Assembly: GCA_030407085.1 (NCBI GenBank)
Contig: CM059584.1
Coordinates: 108,933,001 to 108,997,000 of the forward strand
Source: Trichopria drosophilae
Lineage: Eukaryota; Arthropoda; Insecta; Hymenoptera; Diapriidae
Length of the DNA: 64,000 nt
Direction: 5' to 3'
The notes beneath the pieces are model-generated. The model was given only the letters and a program-made list of their open reading frames with translations, had not been told where the DNA came from and did not search any database. Of the stretch, positions 23,290 to 36,140 are shown one piece after another. Made by a program: the position numbers and the translations under genes. Each line of letters opens with the position of its first letter. The stretch's first letter is position 1.

Positions 23290-24130
23290 GACCCACTTTC
23301 TTTCCCATTTCGTTGGTTCATTCCTCGCTGGGATCTGGAAAGTGCGCGGTTTCCGTTACGATATTCTCGAGTGCGTTACGAGCACCTAGCAATTCCGGCC
23401 GAGTATTCGCGAGTGTCTAGGGGGGTCCGGGGATTGGAGTCTGGGGTGGTTGGAGGATGGACCAATCTATTTTCTCGATTACCGGTATCGTGCAGAATAT
23501 AATGCGAGCGGTACGCAGCGGCACGAAGGGCGCGGGTGCATTCGGACCACGAATGCACTCGAAAATTAACGTCGCGCTATTATTGTCGACGATACAGGCG
23601 ATGTGGAATTATCGCGGTCCCGGACTCTTCCGACTGATCGCTCGAGATATTTGATGAGTTTGTGCGGGGATGCGCAGCCGCCCGTTGGTCCAAACCCGAT
23701 TCGGACCTCGTGAATCGCGTAACTAGCGTTGTGTCGCGAAATTACGACGTTCGCTTCAAGTGGCCATTGATGGACACGATTTATTGAAAGTTATGGACGC
23801 ATCAACTGCCAAGCTGCTCGAAATCCCCGATTCGAAATGTAATCCCGTTCGGCAAGCGTTTTTAACGCGGTAATTAAACTCGTGGGATGCGCGTTCTTCT
23901 GGAATTGAGTATATAGCTCTCACGCCACCAATTATGCGGCTCGTTTTATATCGTTGAATTGAAACTGTAGATTAATGGGGATTGCGGTAAATACGAATTC
24001 CCTCTGAAATAACCCGTTTACGTGCTTCCAGCCAAATGGCGTTTAATGAAAATTGTACTCTTTTACCTTCCGTCGATATGGTTTTCGTGATCGACGTTTG
24101 GATATGATCGTAACCTCGTGTGGGGTCTTC
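23290..24130. promoter_or_regulatory. GC-rich island, possible conserved element or promoter
   Basis: This is the strongest GC/CpG island in the window, especially 23335-23720. It has no long open frame consistent with a known protein. The 65-codon frame at 23457 includes low-complexity basic peptide and no recognisable domain. The abrupt change from AT-rich flanks suggests functional constraint such as an enhancer, promoter or untranslated first exon. The assignment is inference. Confidence 0.35.
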
Positions 24131-24401
24131 TGCAGATGACATTAGATACCTATAATCATAATATTCAATATCAATTAAAATATTCCCATGTATATTTTTG
24201 GAACATCGAATGGAATGTCACTTTTCCAACATTTTTTTTAAACATCCAGGTTTATTTACAATCTGTCTGATAGGACAATAAGTAATTTTTTTTTAATGCA
24301 CATAGTAACTTGTAGATATCACCTCATTAGTCGACAGCTTTCTTAAATACTAAGTCGCTAACGAATTATTTATGTGTACTGGAATTTTACACTAACAATT
24401 A
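24131..24401. other. Spacer between GC island and retrotransposon relic
   Basis: AT-rich. It possibly includes the 3' untranslated end of the jockey-like element, but no poly(A) tract or target duplication is visible. Confidence 0.3.
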
Positions 24402-25115
24402 TTATTTAAATCTTATCACTAGATCATTTGGTTTAAACCGATTTAGTCGACGCTTGCCTGTGCTTTCACTAAGTAAGTTCATTACTAATTTGTTCGGATG
24501 TATACTTAACCTATTACTGTATTTCTTGCTATAACTTTCAATTTCTTCTTTCACCGATGATATTTGAAGGTAATTTGGATAACATGATTTGGAACAAACC
24601 AGGGAGTACCTACTATAAGTCTTAATGTTTTCGACTGAAATCTTTGGACGATTTCGATGTTAGAATTACTAACAGGGCCCCATAGCTGTATGCCGTATGT
24701 CCATACAGGCTTGAGGATTGTTTTGTATAATAGTATTTTGTTCTTGAGTGTGAGTTTTTTGTAGTTTTAACCCTAATTGTTTCCTCTTCGTCCAAATATG
24801 TGTTCTTCAAGTCAAACGACGATCCAGATGAATTCCTAGGTATTTGACGTCATTCATTTGAGGCAATGTTGTGTTATTTAAAGTTAGGACAGATATCATT
24901 TCATGTTGTGAATGTAACATGCCTAAATTTCGATTCGTTGACTTTTATCCTCCATGTTTTGAGCCAGGGTTGAAGATTACTTAAACCTTTTTGCCATCTT
25001 TCCGATGCGGTGGCTGGGGTATGAGATGCGAGTATAGCTGTGTCATCTGCGAACGTTGCTGTAGTACAGTTAATCTTTGTTGGTAAGTCTGCTGTGAATA
25101 GGATCCATAGGCCTA

Positions 25116-25939
25116 CACGGAGAAAAATGACTCCGCTGGATTAGCTGATTCATATCAGCTAAAATTTTCGACTGGAATTGCCGAAAATATATGCAATTTT
25201 AGCTGTTTTGATTCCGCTAATGTAATAAATAGGATCGCTATTCCGCTAATGTAGCCTTAACCCTACTCAAAGGACAGGATATTTCCCCCGCGTTAATGAC
25301 GATTTGTCTATTTGCGGGTCGGCTCTCGGGTGGCGAGGTACAGGACAGAGACAGACAGTACAATGACAGAACTAGGCATATACAACACAACACCCACCCA
25401 GAGCCAGTCCCCCCTACCCCAATATCGGTACCACCAGCAGATTCGGCGGTCTGTGCCTTAGCGAGTACGACGCGGGGCTTATCCCCTCTTTATCCGAGAT
25501 AAGACCCACGACGTACCGACCGCGGATAAGACGCTGATGGTACCGATAACTGCCGACGGGGGTCGGCAGCGGTCCCAAATTCGTACCTTCGCCCAGCAAA
25601 GTTCCCCGGTTATTCCACACTGGACATAAGCAGAGAAAATTGCAGGACGGGGATTCGAACTCGGGCCCTTCGCGACGTTCAGTTCGGGCGGACTAAGACT
25701 GACGCCTTAGCCCGCCCGACCATCACGCCGCTTTGGATCTTAACCCTACTCAATTCGCGGTTTGCTCTAAATTTCCGCTACATTAGCAGATTTGTTCCGT
25801 TAAATTTGCGGACTTTTTCAGTAAATTTAGCTGAAATTATCGGCTATCCCTAACGGAATTCCAACAGCTGTCCCTATAGGATAAAATTGGTAGAATCTGC
25901 GGATTTTTCGGCTGATTTTACTGATTATTTTTCTCCGTG
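25116..25939. mobile_element. TA-flanked element inserted in the reverse transcriptase
   Basis: Terminal repeats CACGGAGAAAAAT and ATTTTTCTCCGTG are perfect over 13 bases, and both are flanked by TA (25114-25115 and 25940-25941). Removing it rejoins the two parts of the reverse transcriptase between the V-P-Q-G-S-V-L and L-W-I-L-F-T motifs, which confirms the insertion. It has no transposase. Its own interior is interrupted by a SINE (25271-25738). Confidence 0.85.
25271..25738 (-). mobile_element. tRNA-derived SINE with exact 15-bp target duplication
   Basis: CTTAACCCTACTCAA occurs at 25256-25270 and again at 25739-25753. On the minus strand the body starts with a tRNA-like head: GGTCGGGCGGGCTAAGGCG (A-box region, like tRNA-Leu or tRNA-Ser), a long variable region, then GAGTTCGAATCCCCG (B-box). 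The GC-rich body of 468 bp stands out from its surroundings. No clear poly(A) tail is seen. The target duplication shows retrotransposition. Confidence 0.85.
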
Positions 25940-26119
25940 TAAGTACACTACCTTGTGGTACTCTTGAGTTTATCGGATACAATTCGGTGAGCGTCCCATT
26001 TATTTTTACCAAAAAATATCTATCGCTTAAATACGATTTTAGCAAATCATAGTAGTTGTGTGGAAGAAGTTTTTTAATCTTATAGAGCAGTGCAGTGTGC
26101 CACACTTTTCCAACATGAT

Positions 26120-27640
26120 TAATATTTAAACAAACCCATCCAGGTCATACCAGGGCTGCGCATCAGGGAGCCGGAGCAAACTCTATTCTGACCAAACTTA
26201 CATTCCTGTCCAAACTCTGATTAAATTTACTGAAATATGTCACAAATTTCTCTCAATCGTCAAAAATAAATCATTCAATTACTTCAGATGGATTTTTTGC
26301 GTTACCTGCCGACTTAAATTGAAAACAATGAACTGGGAATTTAAGTTTCCGAAATAAAGACAAATCACACAGAGCTAAGACACTTGAATGCGATGGTCGG
26401 TCGATCGTATTAGTCTATTTTTTTAAATTTGCTATGTACAATCACATTGATTAGATTTTGAAAAAATCTTATGATCGTCTTATGAATCTGAAATACACTT
26501 ATTTGGATTTGAAACGTTTTACACAACTTTTTAGTAACAATTTCCAGGAAGAAATTCGGAATGCACCACATCTTGGTTATCGAAAACATTGGTTAGAGTT
26601 AGAAACACCTTTGGAATGTTTTTCGTTTGCATCTTTTTCATAGAGATTCTCCGGTTATTAACAGCTCATTTCCATGTGGTGTTTAGAACCGATATCTGAT
26701 TCCTAGTTATGATTCGCTTGCTGAAACTTGGATCACAATTAGTTCGGAAAATCATGTTAAGAACAATTTGCTGCTGATGCTCCTTTTGAAAAACGAATTG
26801 ATACTCCGGTACCAGTCTTACGCATTTCTTGCTCAAAATAGCAGTCAAAGTAGCAGAAGTGGATATTCCACATATCTGTTCCAGCATTCTAACTATCGTG
26901 TATTGTTGGAAGCATATATTATTAATGACGTTTTTAATAATAATGGAAGTTGTCAATCTATTGCATATCTTCAACTTCTACTGCCTGCTTCAAACTGTTT
27001 ATATTAAGTGGCTCAAAATTGCCTCCAATTTTTTCTGAATATATAAAGGGTCCATATGAGAACTAGTTTGGATCAACCGTACAGATCCTATCTTTGCTCT
27101 AGAAATTCTACGTACTACGAAATGCCTAGCTTACATTATTTTATACACCCACTATCTATTCATTTCATTTCTTATTTAAGAAAAATGAATGCGACCGGGG
27201 AATTAGGACGAATAGAAATGAAAGCGCCTTTCAAAATTGGGCTACGCAGTTAGTTATCAGTAATTTATAGTGCCACTTATAACCTTGAAGGATATTCTGG
27301 TCAAAGCAGGGCCCTGGCTGAATTTATAGCTCATTGGCCTGGCTAAATTTTAATCGTGGCGTAGTCCATACACTTTATCCATTTCCAGGACAAATCTAAG
27401 CTAAAATCTGGGGACAAAAAGCTAAGGGCTAGTTTTTCAAGGTTTAAATGACTACTTGGATACTTGTAAAATTCTGCTTTTGACATAGATAATAACATTC
27501 AGCTTATGTTTAAATTAAAGTTTGAACTTTACCCGACAATAAATCTATATGCAATTTACAAAGAAAAGCAACATTGTATAAAATGACGGATGGAAAATGA
27601 CGGACGAAAATTGAAAAAGTTGATCTAAGGTCATCTACAA
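26120..27640. other. Unassigned sequence
   Basis: No gene recognised. CAGGGCTGCGC near 26153 and GCAGGGCCCTGG near 27307 hint at ends of a hAT-like element, but the match is too weak to call. Short frames at 26458-27253 do not resemble known proteins. Confidence 0.3.
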
Positions 27641-27649
27641 TTGAACTCT

Positions 27650-27990
27650 CGGAGGGTTTTGGGGTCGCTAATTATAAATTCTTACTTTTTCAACATTCAA
27701 AATGGCGGATTTAATATGATAGACAATATCACCGGAAGGACTTTTTTTCGTGTCGTAATCAGTGTACTAGAATGCTTAGACTATAGTAAAATTAAAGCTA
27801 GAATTTTAGTTATATATTGTGTTGCAGTTCGAAAATTGTACTTACTGCTATGTAAACGCAAGAGACGTTTTCCTTTGATGGCTGGACATACCCCAGTCTG
27901 ACCTTCGTTGTATCATATTAAACCATATTGGATCCTCCATTTTTAATTTTATAAAACCGACATCAGCTTCGTAATCAATGACCCTAAAAA
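27650..27990. repeat. Inverted pair of the AAAATGGCGGA dispersed repeat
   Basis: The left copy (GGGGTCGCTAATTATAAATT ... AAAATGGCGGATTTAATATG) and an inverted right copy (CATATTGGATCCTCCATTTT ... TTCGTAATCAATGACCC) enclose about 200 bases. This could be a small inverted-repeat element whose ends are the repeat itself. Confidence 0.55.
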
Positions 27991-27999
27991 CTCCAAAAA

Positions 28000-30900
28000 A
28001 CAAAATTTAGAACAATTGGATTTATGTTTAGAAAAGTCACGTGCCATTTTGGGTCCGCCACATATACCTAAGTATAAAAACCCTATATAAAAAAAAAGAT
28101 TGTGTAATATCAAATAAATATTTATTTTCATATTGCCATGTAAATTTTTACTTAATTAAGAACTATTTGTCCAGTGTACAACATATGAGATATTTTTCCA
28201 CATTTGCGCATGTCAGTTTTAAGACAGAATAACATTCATAGTTAAATGTATTTAACCACTACTTCAACTGTCATCACTAATAAACTATTTACCGTTAAAG
28301 CAACTCCAATTTATGCGGATAACGCGACACGTGAAAGAGGTTAACCTCAAACCACTCGCGGAACAGTAAACCGATAATGTATATCTACGATGTTTAGCAC
28401 AACGCATTGATGTACAGTGCATGCTTCCGTATAAAGTACACGCATTTATCTCCATGTACTGTGGGTCAGAATCATTCAAATTTTAATCACAAAGAAGTTA
28501 GTCATTTCAATAATATATGTATCTAAATTTTTCGTTTCAAAACTTTTACTGCGATATGCCAACATATAAATAAAAGCGTGCCGTGCAAATTATTTTTCTT
28601 GCTTAATCTTTTATAGCTAATCTTTTCGTTTAGATGCAAGTGGTAATTATTTTTGTTTTTCAAATTAAATAACAATTATTATAAAAAATTAATATTTGCT
28701 CAATATAAACGTATATTTTTTTAACAATATTTATTTACTTTCAACATTTCAAATAAGCGTTCGGTGTAATGCAGAAATTGTTTCATCGCAATATAGGTCC
28801 ATCAAAACTGCATAAATTACTCTGAAAAATATATAATATAACAAACATAGTTATTTTTCAGATTACAAATATATTAAAATATTTCAGGAACAATATTCCC
28901 TAAAGTTTAGATTTGGTCTTTACGGTCTATACGTCTTCATATATATATATATATATATATACGAACATCTTCAGCATCTTGGGTACCTTCCGTAATCGAT
29001 GTAATGATAATGCTCCGCTTTCTATATTATTCCACTATCATATATCGATAAATGAAACTTGAATGAAATCTAAATATGATTTATAATGGAGAACCTAGAT
29101 ATAAATTTAATGGAATATGTAAACTCAAAATATTAAGAAGGGGTGCTTAAAATTGTCCGACGAATTAGAATACGATTACCTGAAATTCTTTTTCACTTAA
29201 ATCTCATTAATCGCAAAAATGTTATCTAAACTGTTAAGTTTGAATAAGATTACAACAAATTTTCTCAATCAAATTCAGTCAATTCAAATTGGCTCAATTT
29301 TCACTCCAAGGAATGTAAAGAATAAGTTTTTCACCATATGATAAGAACTGGTTACAGACCCAAATAAAAAATGTCAAGTTATAAATAAGTAAATATTCTT
29401 TTCGTTTTGTTACAAATTTGTTAAAAGTTCTTTACGTACGGATCCTACAAATCCGCATTAATACTAATTTGTAAGGATTTCGTTGCATAGGTTGGACGTA
29501 AATAATAGCTGCAGGTAAGTTGATTGGCGTAACCTACAAATAGTAAAGATGAATGGAAGTAGTTCTACAAATCAATAAATAGGCAATATAAATTATTATT
29601 TATACTAGCTATTTAATCTATCGTCTTATCAAGTGTCTTGACTGGTGTTTGGATTTGCTACCTCAATCATCTTTTTACCCGTTTACAGTCTGTAAAATAA
29701 TGGCTGGGTCGTGTACCTAAATAAATTGAAAATAAATTAAAAATAAGGAAAGTAAAAACCACTTACCAAGAAATTACGAAGGAACCTGTAAGATGTAGAT
29801 AACTACGATAGAGATAATAAGTAGGAAATCAAAAAAATGCAGTTAAAAGTTGGCGATGAAAAGTGCAAATTGCATTGGCCTAATCATTAAAGATTATCGA
29901 AATATGCTACTAAATTGTAGTGATTAATTTATTTTATTTGATTAAATGAACTCGCTGTCATACGAATAAAGCTCGTACATTTCTCTTTCAATGTCATGTT
30001 TCTAGGAAAAATGAGGTTATGTCGAAAAAAATACATATTTTATATCATTACCTAGTCTAATATAATGTAAAGTTTCATTGTACAATACAGGAGTGGTATT
30101 AAAACATTAAAAAAAAAGAAATTAAAACTGATCAGAGTCGATCTTGAATGATTAAATATTATTTAATCTATATTATCTCCACACATAATGAATGTTCAAT
30201 TTATTAGATTCAGATCAAATCTGGTCTGCTACCATATTTATTGCCATTTCCCATGTGAAAATGTTGTTTTATTTGCATACAATTATGCTGCATTTTTACC
30301 CTTAATATAAATATTTGTCAATAGTTTCAAATTATCTGATGATCTAAACAACAGATTTCAATAATTAACGTATATTTTACGATGCTAGTTTACATTCGCA
30401 TATATTTGTTATTACAACAATGACACAGCAGAATAATTTACAGTCATTTAATTTATTGACGTGAAAAATATTACGAATAATTTCTCAGATTATCAAAAAA
30501 ATTATTGAAACATAATATTTACGTTCAAATCGTATCTTCTGATGTGAATTTCTTCAAAATACACAATATTGTATATAGTTTGTAGCAAATAGAAACAGAC
30601 GTATTAAAATAATTTCATTACTGTGACCGGTATATAGCAAATGCAAAGCATTCGTTGCACAATATAGTTTAGAACGGTCTAGCCGAGCATTATAATTGGT
30701 TCATGATTCCGAATTACCTGCTGTGAAATTCCGTTGCCGTAGTCAATTGGTGATCAAGCGACGTAAATTTTGAAATACACTTCCAACATTCTCAACTAAC
30801 CAATGGGAATTCGTGATTTTATTGTAAACCTAACATCATTCATTAATGTGTCATCAGCGATGCAACATTTCGACGCATTTCTAGCTATGCAGTTATTTGA

Positions 30901-31615
30901 ATATTGTTCGATCTAGATTTGTGTAATTTAATAAACAGGAGTGTTGTCCTGAACTATCATGCAACATACATAAAAAATAGGGCGATGTTACAAGCACAGA
31001 TAAGTAAAGAAATTATAATTTACGTTTCGTTTTTTAGAAAACTATTTACAACCTTTTATTTAAATTTTTATATGAGTAATACGTGTGAAAAATGTAGGTT
31101 TTGGTACCACTGACAAGTGGGTGAAACGATATCTTTTATTCCGGCAAACGCCTTGAAATTTTACATGAGATTCTAAATGGGAATTCATTTTAATTTAGTT
31201 TTTTTTCGTGACAACTACATGAATAAAAATTGTACCCGAAATATTCTTTATCTAATAGAATTTCCGATTCTGTTCTGCATAATTTTTCCCATTTTTCAAC
31301 TAAATAAAATAAAACACTTCAATGAAACTGCACTAAACCAACATTTTTAATTATATGACTAGAAAATTTTAATGTGCATATTTTGAGCACAAAATGCTAA
31401 ATAAATATATGTCGTCCATCCAATAAAAAATGTTATATAGTGAATTTCTATACTGTCTCTACACTAAGACATTGCGAATATCGAAAAGTCATCTTTATCA
31501 ACAGACTCTGACGTGTAATTATATAATCAAGTTAAATTAAAATTACAATATTCAATTTTTAAGTCACTTTAATGTTCTTGAAATGTCATTTTCCATTTTA
31601 CCGAAATACCCTAGA
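28000..31615. other. AT-rich DNA with an AT microsatellite
   Basis: No gene or repeat family recognised. A (AT)n tract lies at 28939-28961. Composition is uniform and intron-like. Confidence 0.45.
28939..28961. repeat. (AT)n microsatellite
   Basis: Alternating AT over about 23 bases. Confidence 0.95.
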
Positions 31616-31619
31616 AATA

Positions 31620-32580
31620 TGTAGAAAAAACCCACCGGCATCCTACTGTTCGCCGGAGTTTCCGTACTGATCGCCCATATTGGACTATTACCGGACCAGT
31701 TAACGGAATTTAACGCTGTGCAGTACTGACAGCCTCAGTCGAAGAGTACGAAATCAGTGCTGCCTTCCGGTACGTCTTCATAGGATAATACAAATGTTGC
31801 CTGTTTGTTAGTACTGCTTCAACTGCGAAAGTCAGTATTGACGTCAGTACTAAATGGGTGATGAAACGGCAGTACGTTAGTACTAATTCATTGTCGAATA
31901 TGACTAATGACAATTAGTACTAAGCCAGTGTATTGCTGGCGGTGAATTCCGGCGCCCTTCTAATATTTTTACAGCGGGCAATAATTATTTAGTATCTCAT
32001 TATAGGACTGTGTTTAAGTATTATATCAAAATTGACTTATTTCGGCAATCATTATTAATTTAACACTGAAAATAGTATTGGCCATCAGTACAGTTACGAT
32101 AGTACGGGCGTCAGAGGTTATTTCTTACCAATGACATTACTGTCAGTCAGTATTGGGTTAGTACTGCCTCAACTCCGTATGTCAGTTCTGACATCAGTAC
32201 TAAATGGGCGAAGAAACGGATTTAATACCAAATGTAGGACTGGTTACCAATACTGTGTTAGTACTATCGCACCCCGGCGTGGCAGTAGGACGCTAATTTT
32301 TACTTATGCAAATACTGGTAGTCAGTATTTTGTCAGTACTGATTTTCTCGATCAGTCAGTACTCATTTCATGGATAATACAGGGCTGGCTACCTGTGCTG
32401 AGTAAGTACTTTGGCGGTATTATTGACAGTAATAATTTATTGTCGCAAATAATACTGGATACCAGTACTGAATCAAGTGTTCGCCGATGTATTGCCAGAA
32501 CTGAATCAATTCCTTTAATATGTCCTGGATGCCAGTACTGCAGTACCCATGGGTTAGTATCTTGCCGGGATTTTATTCCC
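31620..32580. repeat. AGTACT-rich block, diverged internal repeats
   Basis: At least 13 exact AGTACT hexamers occur in about 0.85 kb, mostly as (T/C)AGTACT(G/A), plus many near matches. Two longer similar segments (31802-31872 and 32153-32221) share TTAGTACTGC-TCAACT, GTCAG, then TCAGTACTAAATGGG and GAAACGG, about 350 bases apart. This points to an old tandem or satellite-like origin. The 189-codon open frame across it (32131-32700) looks like a by-product of stop-poor repeats. Confidence 0.75.
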
Positions 32581-32928
32581 CCTATTTCTATCTGGGATAC
32601 AACTAGCCTGAAAAAAATAAGTAACGATTACATTTTTTACCTACGATGCACTTGCCTGCCAAGGTTCTGTAGATATCGCAAAAAACTAATATATTTCTAA
32701 TCCAAATGGAGTTAAACGAGTCATTCTACTTGGTGTATTCTGCCCCGGTACAAATTTGGTCGTAATGAGCATGGAATTCGATAATAAATAGAAGTGAAAT
32801 ATTAATTTGCAATCCAATCATATCCCTAATATATCTTACACTCAAATACACAACAAATGAGCTTTCAATTTAAGAAAAACAAATAAAGTTAATAGTAAAA
32901 TTAAGTTTAAATAAAATTAATTCAAAAT

Positions 32929-33180
32929 TCAGTAAAAGTAGTATGACTTTAATGAAGAACCATTTCACATTGTCATACTCAGAATAAGAAGTAGTTGAAA
33001 TGACCATTTTTTTACTACGAATCATAATCTGAAATGAGGACTTGGCATGGTAATAGTTAAAATGACTATTCTGAACTAGTAAAGTTTAACTATTATTTCA
33101 CGATTCAAAATGCTACTTATAATAGACAAATAGACAACTATTTTGAAATAGTCATTTCAGCAAATTACTACTTTCACTGA
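32929..33180. mobile_element. Small inverted-repeat element with TAGT motifs
   Basis: TCAGTAAAAGTAGTA at the left and TACTACTTTCACTGA at the right are near-complementary ends about 250 bases apart. The interior is rich in ATAGT/ACTAT. No coding capacity. Confidence 0.45.
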
Positions 33181-33639
33181 GAGAAATCGTATAAGAAATT
33201 GTCATAAAAAATATGAAAAGGAGTCAATACTTACTTTTTAAAAATATTTGTAAACTGTATATATCATAGCATATGAAAAGTCCACTTTTCTCTTTTCGTT
33301 CTTTATTTAGGATAAACAAGGAAACAAAGAGAAAAACAAAAAGTCAATACTGCGTTAAGTTTGTGAATGTCACACTCTAGCCAGTTAAAAATATATTATG
33401 TAATGTTATTATACACACAAATTTCAATGTCGTGTAACTAGTCTATAGATACACGTGAGTATACGACATACATTATGTATTATCACATCTTGACGTACGA
33501 CGGTCCTTCGTATGACCAAATGAAAATCCACTTCAATAACGAGAGTCACGGGCTAGATAAAAACAAGCTGCGAATAATGCATCGCCACCTGGCGGCATCA
33601 AAACACACGGGGTGCGGCAGTCTTTACTATGGATTTATA

Positions 33640-34755
33640 GTAAATATAAACTTTAACTACAAATAATAGTAAATATAAAGATTTACTACGAGACATAGTG
33701 TAAAATGAGAACTACACTAGATTATAGTTATTTTAACTATATTTGTCATATTTATTTAAATCATTCTACATAGTTGATTTTTTTGGGTCTTGGATGTTGT
33801 TGGGAAACTGTGGGTCATTTTCAACGTAATTGTATGCGTAGAATCTAAACTCGAAGTCAGAATTGGTCCATCACGTCAGGTTTTTGAGATATTTGAGGTC
33901 ATGTACTCGAAAAACGCGTTATTTTGCTATTTTTGAGGTTACGTACAGGACGTAACAATTTTGTTTGGCCTTCTGCACTATTTGCATCTTTTAATACTAC
34001 CTTTACCCTTCAAAATGAGGTTTTATTCGATCATCTAAAATCTTTTCTTACAAAGCTACGGCAATTTTGAAATTACGAGATACGACGTTATAAAAAAAAC
34101 GCACACAACACTGAAACGTGATATTAGGTATTAGTATCCATATTTTATATACTTGTTTATATTTATACAGGTTTCTTGACATTGAATTTGACCTTGAGCG
34201 TGTTCTCCAAGAGCATTTCAAGGTAAATTTGTTTACATGTATATCGTAATTTCAAATTGGCGTATCTTGGTGAAGAAAAGTTGGAATAGAATTCTGCGCA
34301 TCCCATATTAAAGAAAAATAGTACCACACGATCCAACGAAAGGAAAAACTCCTAAAAAGGTTGTGTCTTCTATACATGACTAAAGAAAAATAGTAGCACC
34401 ACATGATCTAACGAAAGAAAAAACTCCTAAAAATGTTTTGTCTGTACAGACCTCAAAAATAGCAAAAAATTTTACCAGTATATAACCTCAAATATCTCAA
34501 GATCCTGACGTGATGTACCATTTCTGACTTCGGATTCTGATTCTACGCACAAAACTACGTCGTAAATGACCCACAGCTTCCCAACAACAAACCACGTTGA
34601 CCTGTGCTATAAGGAAATAGCTGGTCTAACAAAATTATAGTAAAATCGTCTATGAAAGTGGTAAATTTAACTATTTTTCATAGTAGTTTTAACTATATTT
34701 TTCCAACTATGTGATATAGTCTATTTAACTATGAATTTTTTTGTCAGTGGGCTGT
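33640..34755. repeat. TAGT/ACTA-rich repeat split by a palindromic insert
   Basis: The flanks 33640-33790 and 34610-34755 share AACTATATTT, TATAGTTATTTTAACTA-like sequence and a terminal TTTTTTGTCAGTGGG. They look like two halves of one element interrupted by the palindrome at 33796-34588. Confidence 0.45.
33796..34588. mobile_element. 793-bp palindromic element
   Basis: The left arm begins GTTGTTGGGAAACTGTGGGT and the right arm ends ACCCACAGCTTCCCAACAAC. The inverted match runs inward for about 170 bases (GACGTGATG, CTCAAATATCTC and CTCAAAAATAGCAAAA blocks). The centre holds TTTGACCTTGAGC and TTTCAAGGTAAA, reminiscent of the inner motifs of the DD41D ITRs. No transposase. Confidence 0.7.
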
Positions 34756-34759
34756 CAAA

Positions 34760-35200
34760 TTTTTCTGCATAAAGTATGTTTCTATTCTAAATCCGTTAAG
34801 ATAAGTAGACTAGTTCTTTAAGACACTCTAATGTATGTATGGGTTAAGATGCTTTAAAAATTGGTGAACATTCTTATCTACTCCAACAGACCACGAATAA
34901 TTTTAAGAATAAATGCATGAAACCGTGCAGTATCCCAAAATATTGTACACACTACATTTTTACAATTCACGTAGATATTTTGTCAGTGCACACTCTATAT
35001 GGAACTCTTTGTGAAGGTGACATATATTTCAAACTCGATTTCAACATCAAATATGAGCGTTATAGATGTATGGTGCAGGTCTTTGCCAATGCCTTGAACC
35101 AGCAAAGAAATACGCCAAGTAACGAAAGACAAATGAAACGCGGTACATTCACAATCAGAGTGGGCCTCGGAGTATAGTACGCAACCTACTTTTCCATGAA
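34760..35200. other. AT-rich spacer
   Basis: Nothing recognised. The 86-codon frame at 34917 has no recognisable domain. Confidence 0.3.
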
Positions 35201-35900
35201 ATCTTCATCCATTCCCCGCCAAGATTTTCATTTACCGCAAAACCTCTAGGACCGAAATCGGACGTGTCGCGGAGAATAAAAAATTCGACACAGTCGCATA
35301 ATTTTAGGCGCATTTCCAAGTGAAAAAACGAGTCGCATGGAAAATATGACTTATCTTGGCTCCTCTGGTGCTAAAAATGAAACATATTCCAATTAAATTC
35401 ATCAGCGAGCGTGTGCGTTCTATTTATCCCGCTCGCTGCCCGACGCTTGTCCCGGCGCGTTGCCGTTCCCCGCTTTCTCCTCGTATCTCGTTGCATCCCT
35501 TTCGCTGATAAATTGACGGGGCGTTTTTGCCGAGCCTGCAACGCTTTGAATTTACGCGAGATAAAAAAAAAACAAAAAAAAATAAAATTATGTATACACC
35601 TACGTATCACGGAACGAAGCATCGGAGGGTGTTGGTGGAGTTGGTCGCTGTTGTTGGCAGACGATGCAGTTGCGAGGGGGCAAGGGTAGAATTGTGGGCG
35701 AGGTAACGACCGCTGAAATGCAAATGAATCTCAAAGAAACAAAAGCGACCGATTTGAAGCTAGGAAAGCACGGCATGGCATGCCCTCCCACCTCCCAATG
35801 TCGATCTAGAATTCTCTTCACGTTTATCGTCGTAAACCTGAAGCAGTATTCTCCCACTGTTCCTCGTACAATTCAATTATCGAAAGGAACCTCGTGATTT
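35200..35900. promoter_or_regulatory. GC-richer island with pyrimidine/purine tracts
   Basis: Raised GC and CpG relative to both flanks, with an A-rich tract (about 35562-35590) in the middle. Overlapping open frames on both strands look compositional rather than coding. It is possibly a conserved regulatory region (inference). Confidence 0.3.
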
Positions 35901-36140
35901 CCAGAGCAATGGATTAATTTTTGCTTTCATTCTCGAAACTAATGGAAACCGACGCTGAATAGACCTGATGTCTGGAATGAATTCCGAGAAAATACTAAGG
36001 TATTCATCAAATTAAACCTAGTAAATTGTATACTATTTATAGAACAGCTAATAATTAGTGATCTAATTGGTGTTCGTTTTAATGCAAAATGCGACACATG
36101 TTTATGTTCTTATAATTCATATTTGCATCGATTATATTAA

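Larger units (their letters stand above)
24402..26118 (-). pseudogene. Jockey-like non-LTR retrotransposon reverse transcriptase relic, split by an insertion
   Basis: Read from right to left: V-W-H-T-A-L-L-Y-K-I-K-K-L-L-P and R-V-P-Q-G-S-V-L (25942-26118), then after the inserted element L-W-I-L-F-T-A-D-L-P-T and the catalytic F-A-D-D-T-A-I-L (near 25040-25110). Next come the C-terminal part with Y-T-K-Q-S-S-like remnants of L-L-Y-K-x-I-L-K-P, and a tail R-F-K before a stop at 24402-24404. This order (V-P-Q-G-S-V, F-A-D-D, then the L-Y-K region) is that of jockey-clade ORF2. Several frameshifts are present and the endonuclease end is missing, so it is dead. A TA-flanked element interrupts it at 25116-25939. 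Confidence 0.8.

Noticed and set aside
23457..23654. Coding exon in the GC island
   Set aside because: It is open in several frames because of GC-rich composition. There are no splice sites or family resemblance that decide a frame.
31620..32580. CRISPR-like array
   Set aside because: Repeats are only 6-8 bases with irregular spacing, and the DNA is eukaryotic. There are no direct repeats of CRISPR length.
32131..32700. 189-codon open frame
   Set aside because: It coincides with the AGTACT-rich repeat block, where stop codons are depleted by the repeated word. No domain is recognisable.
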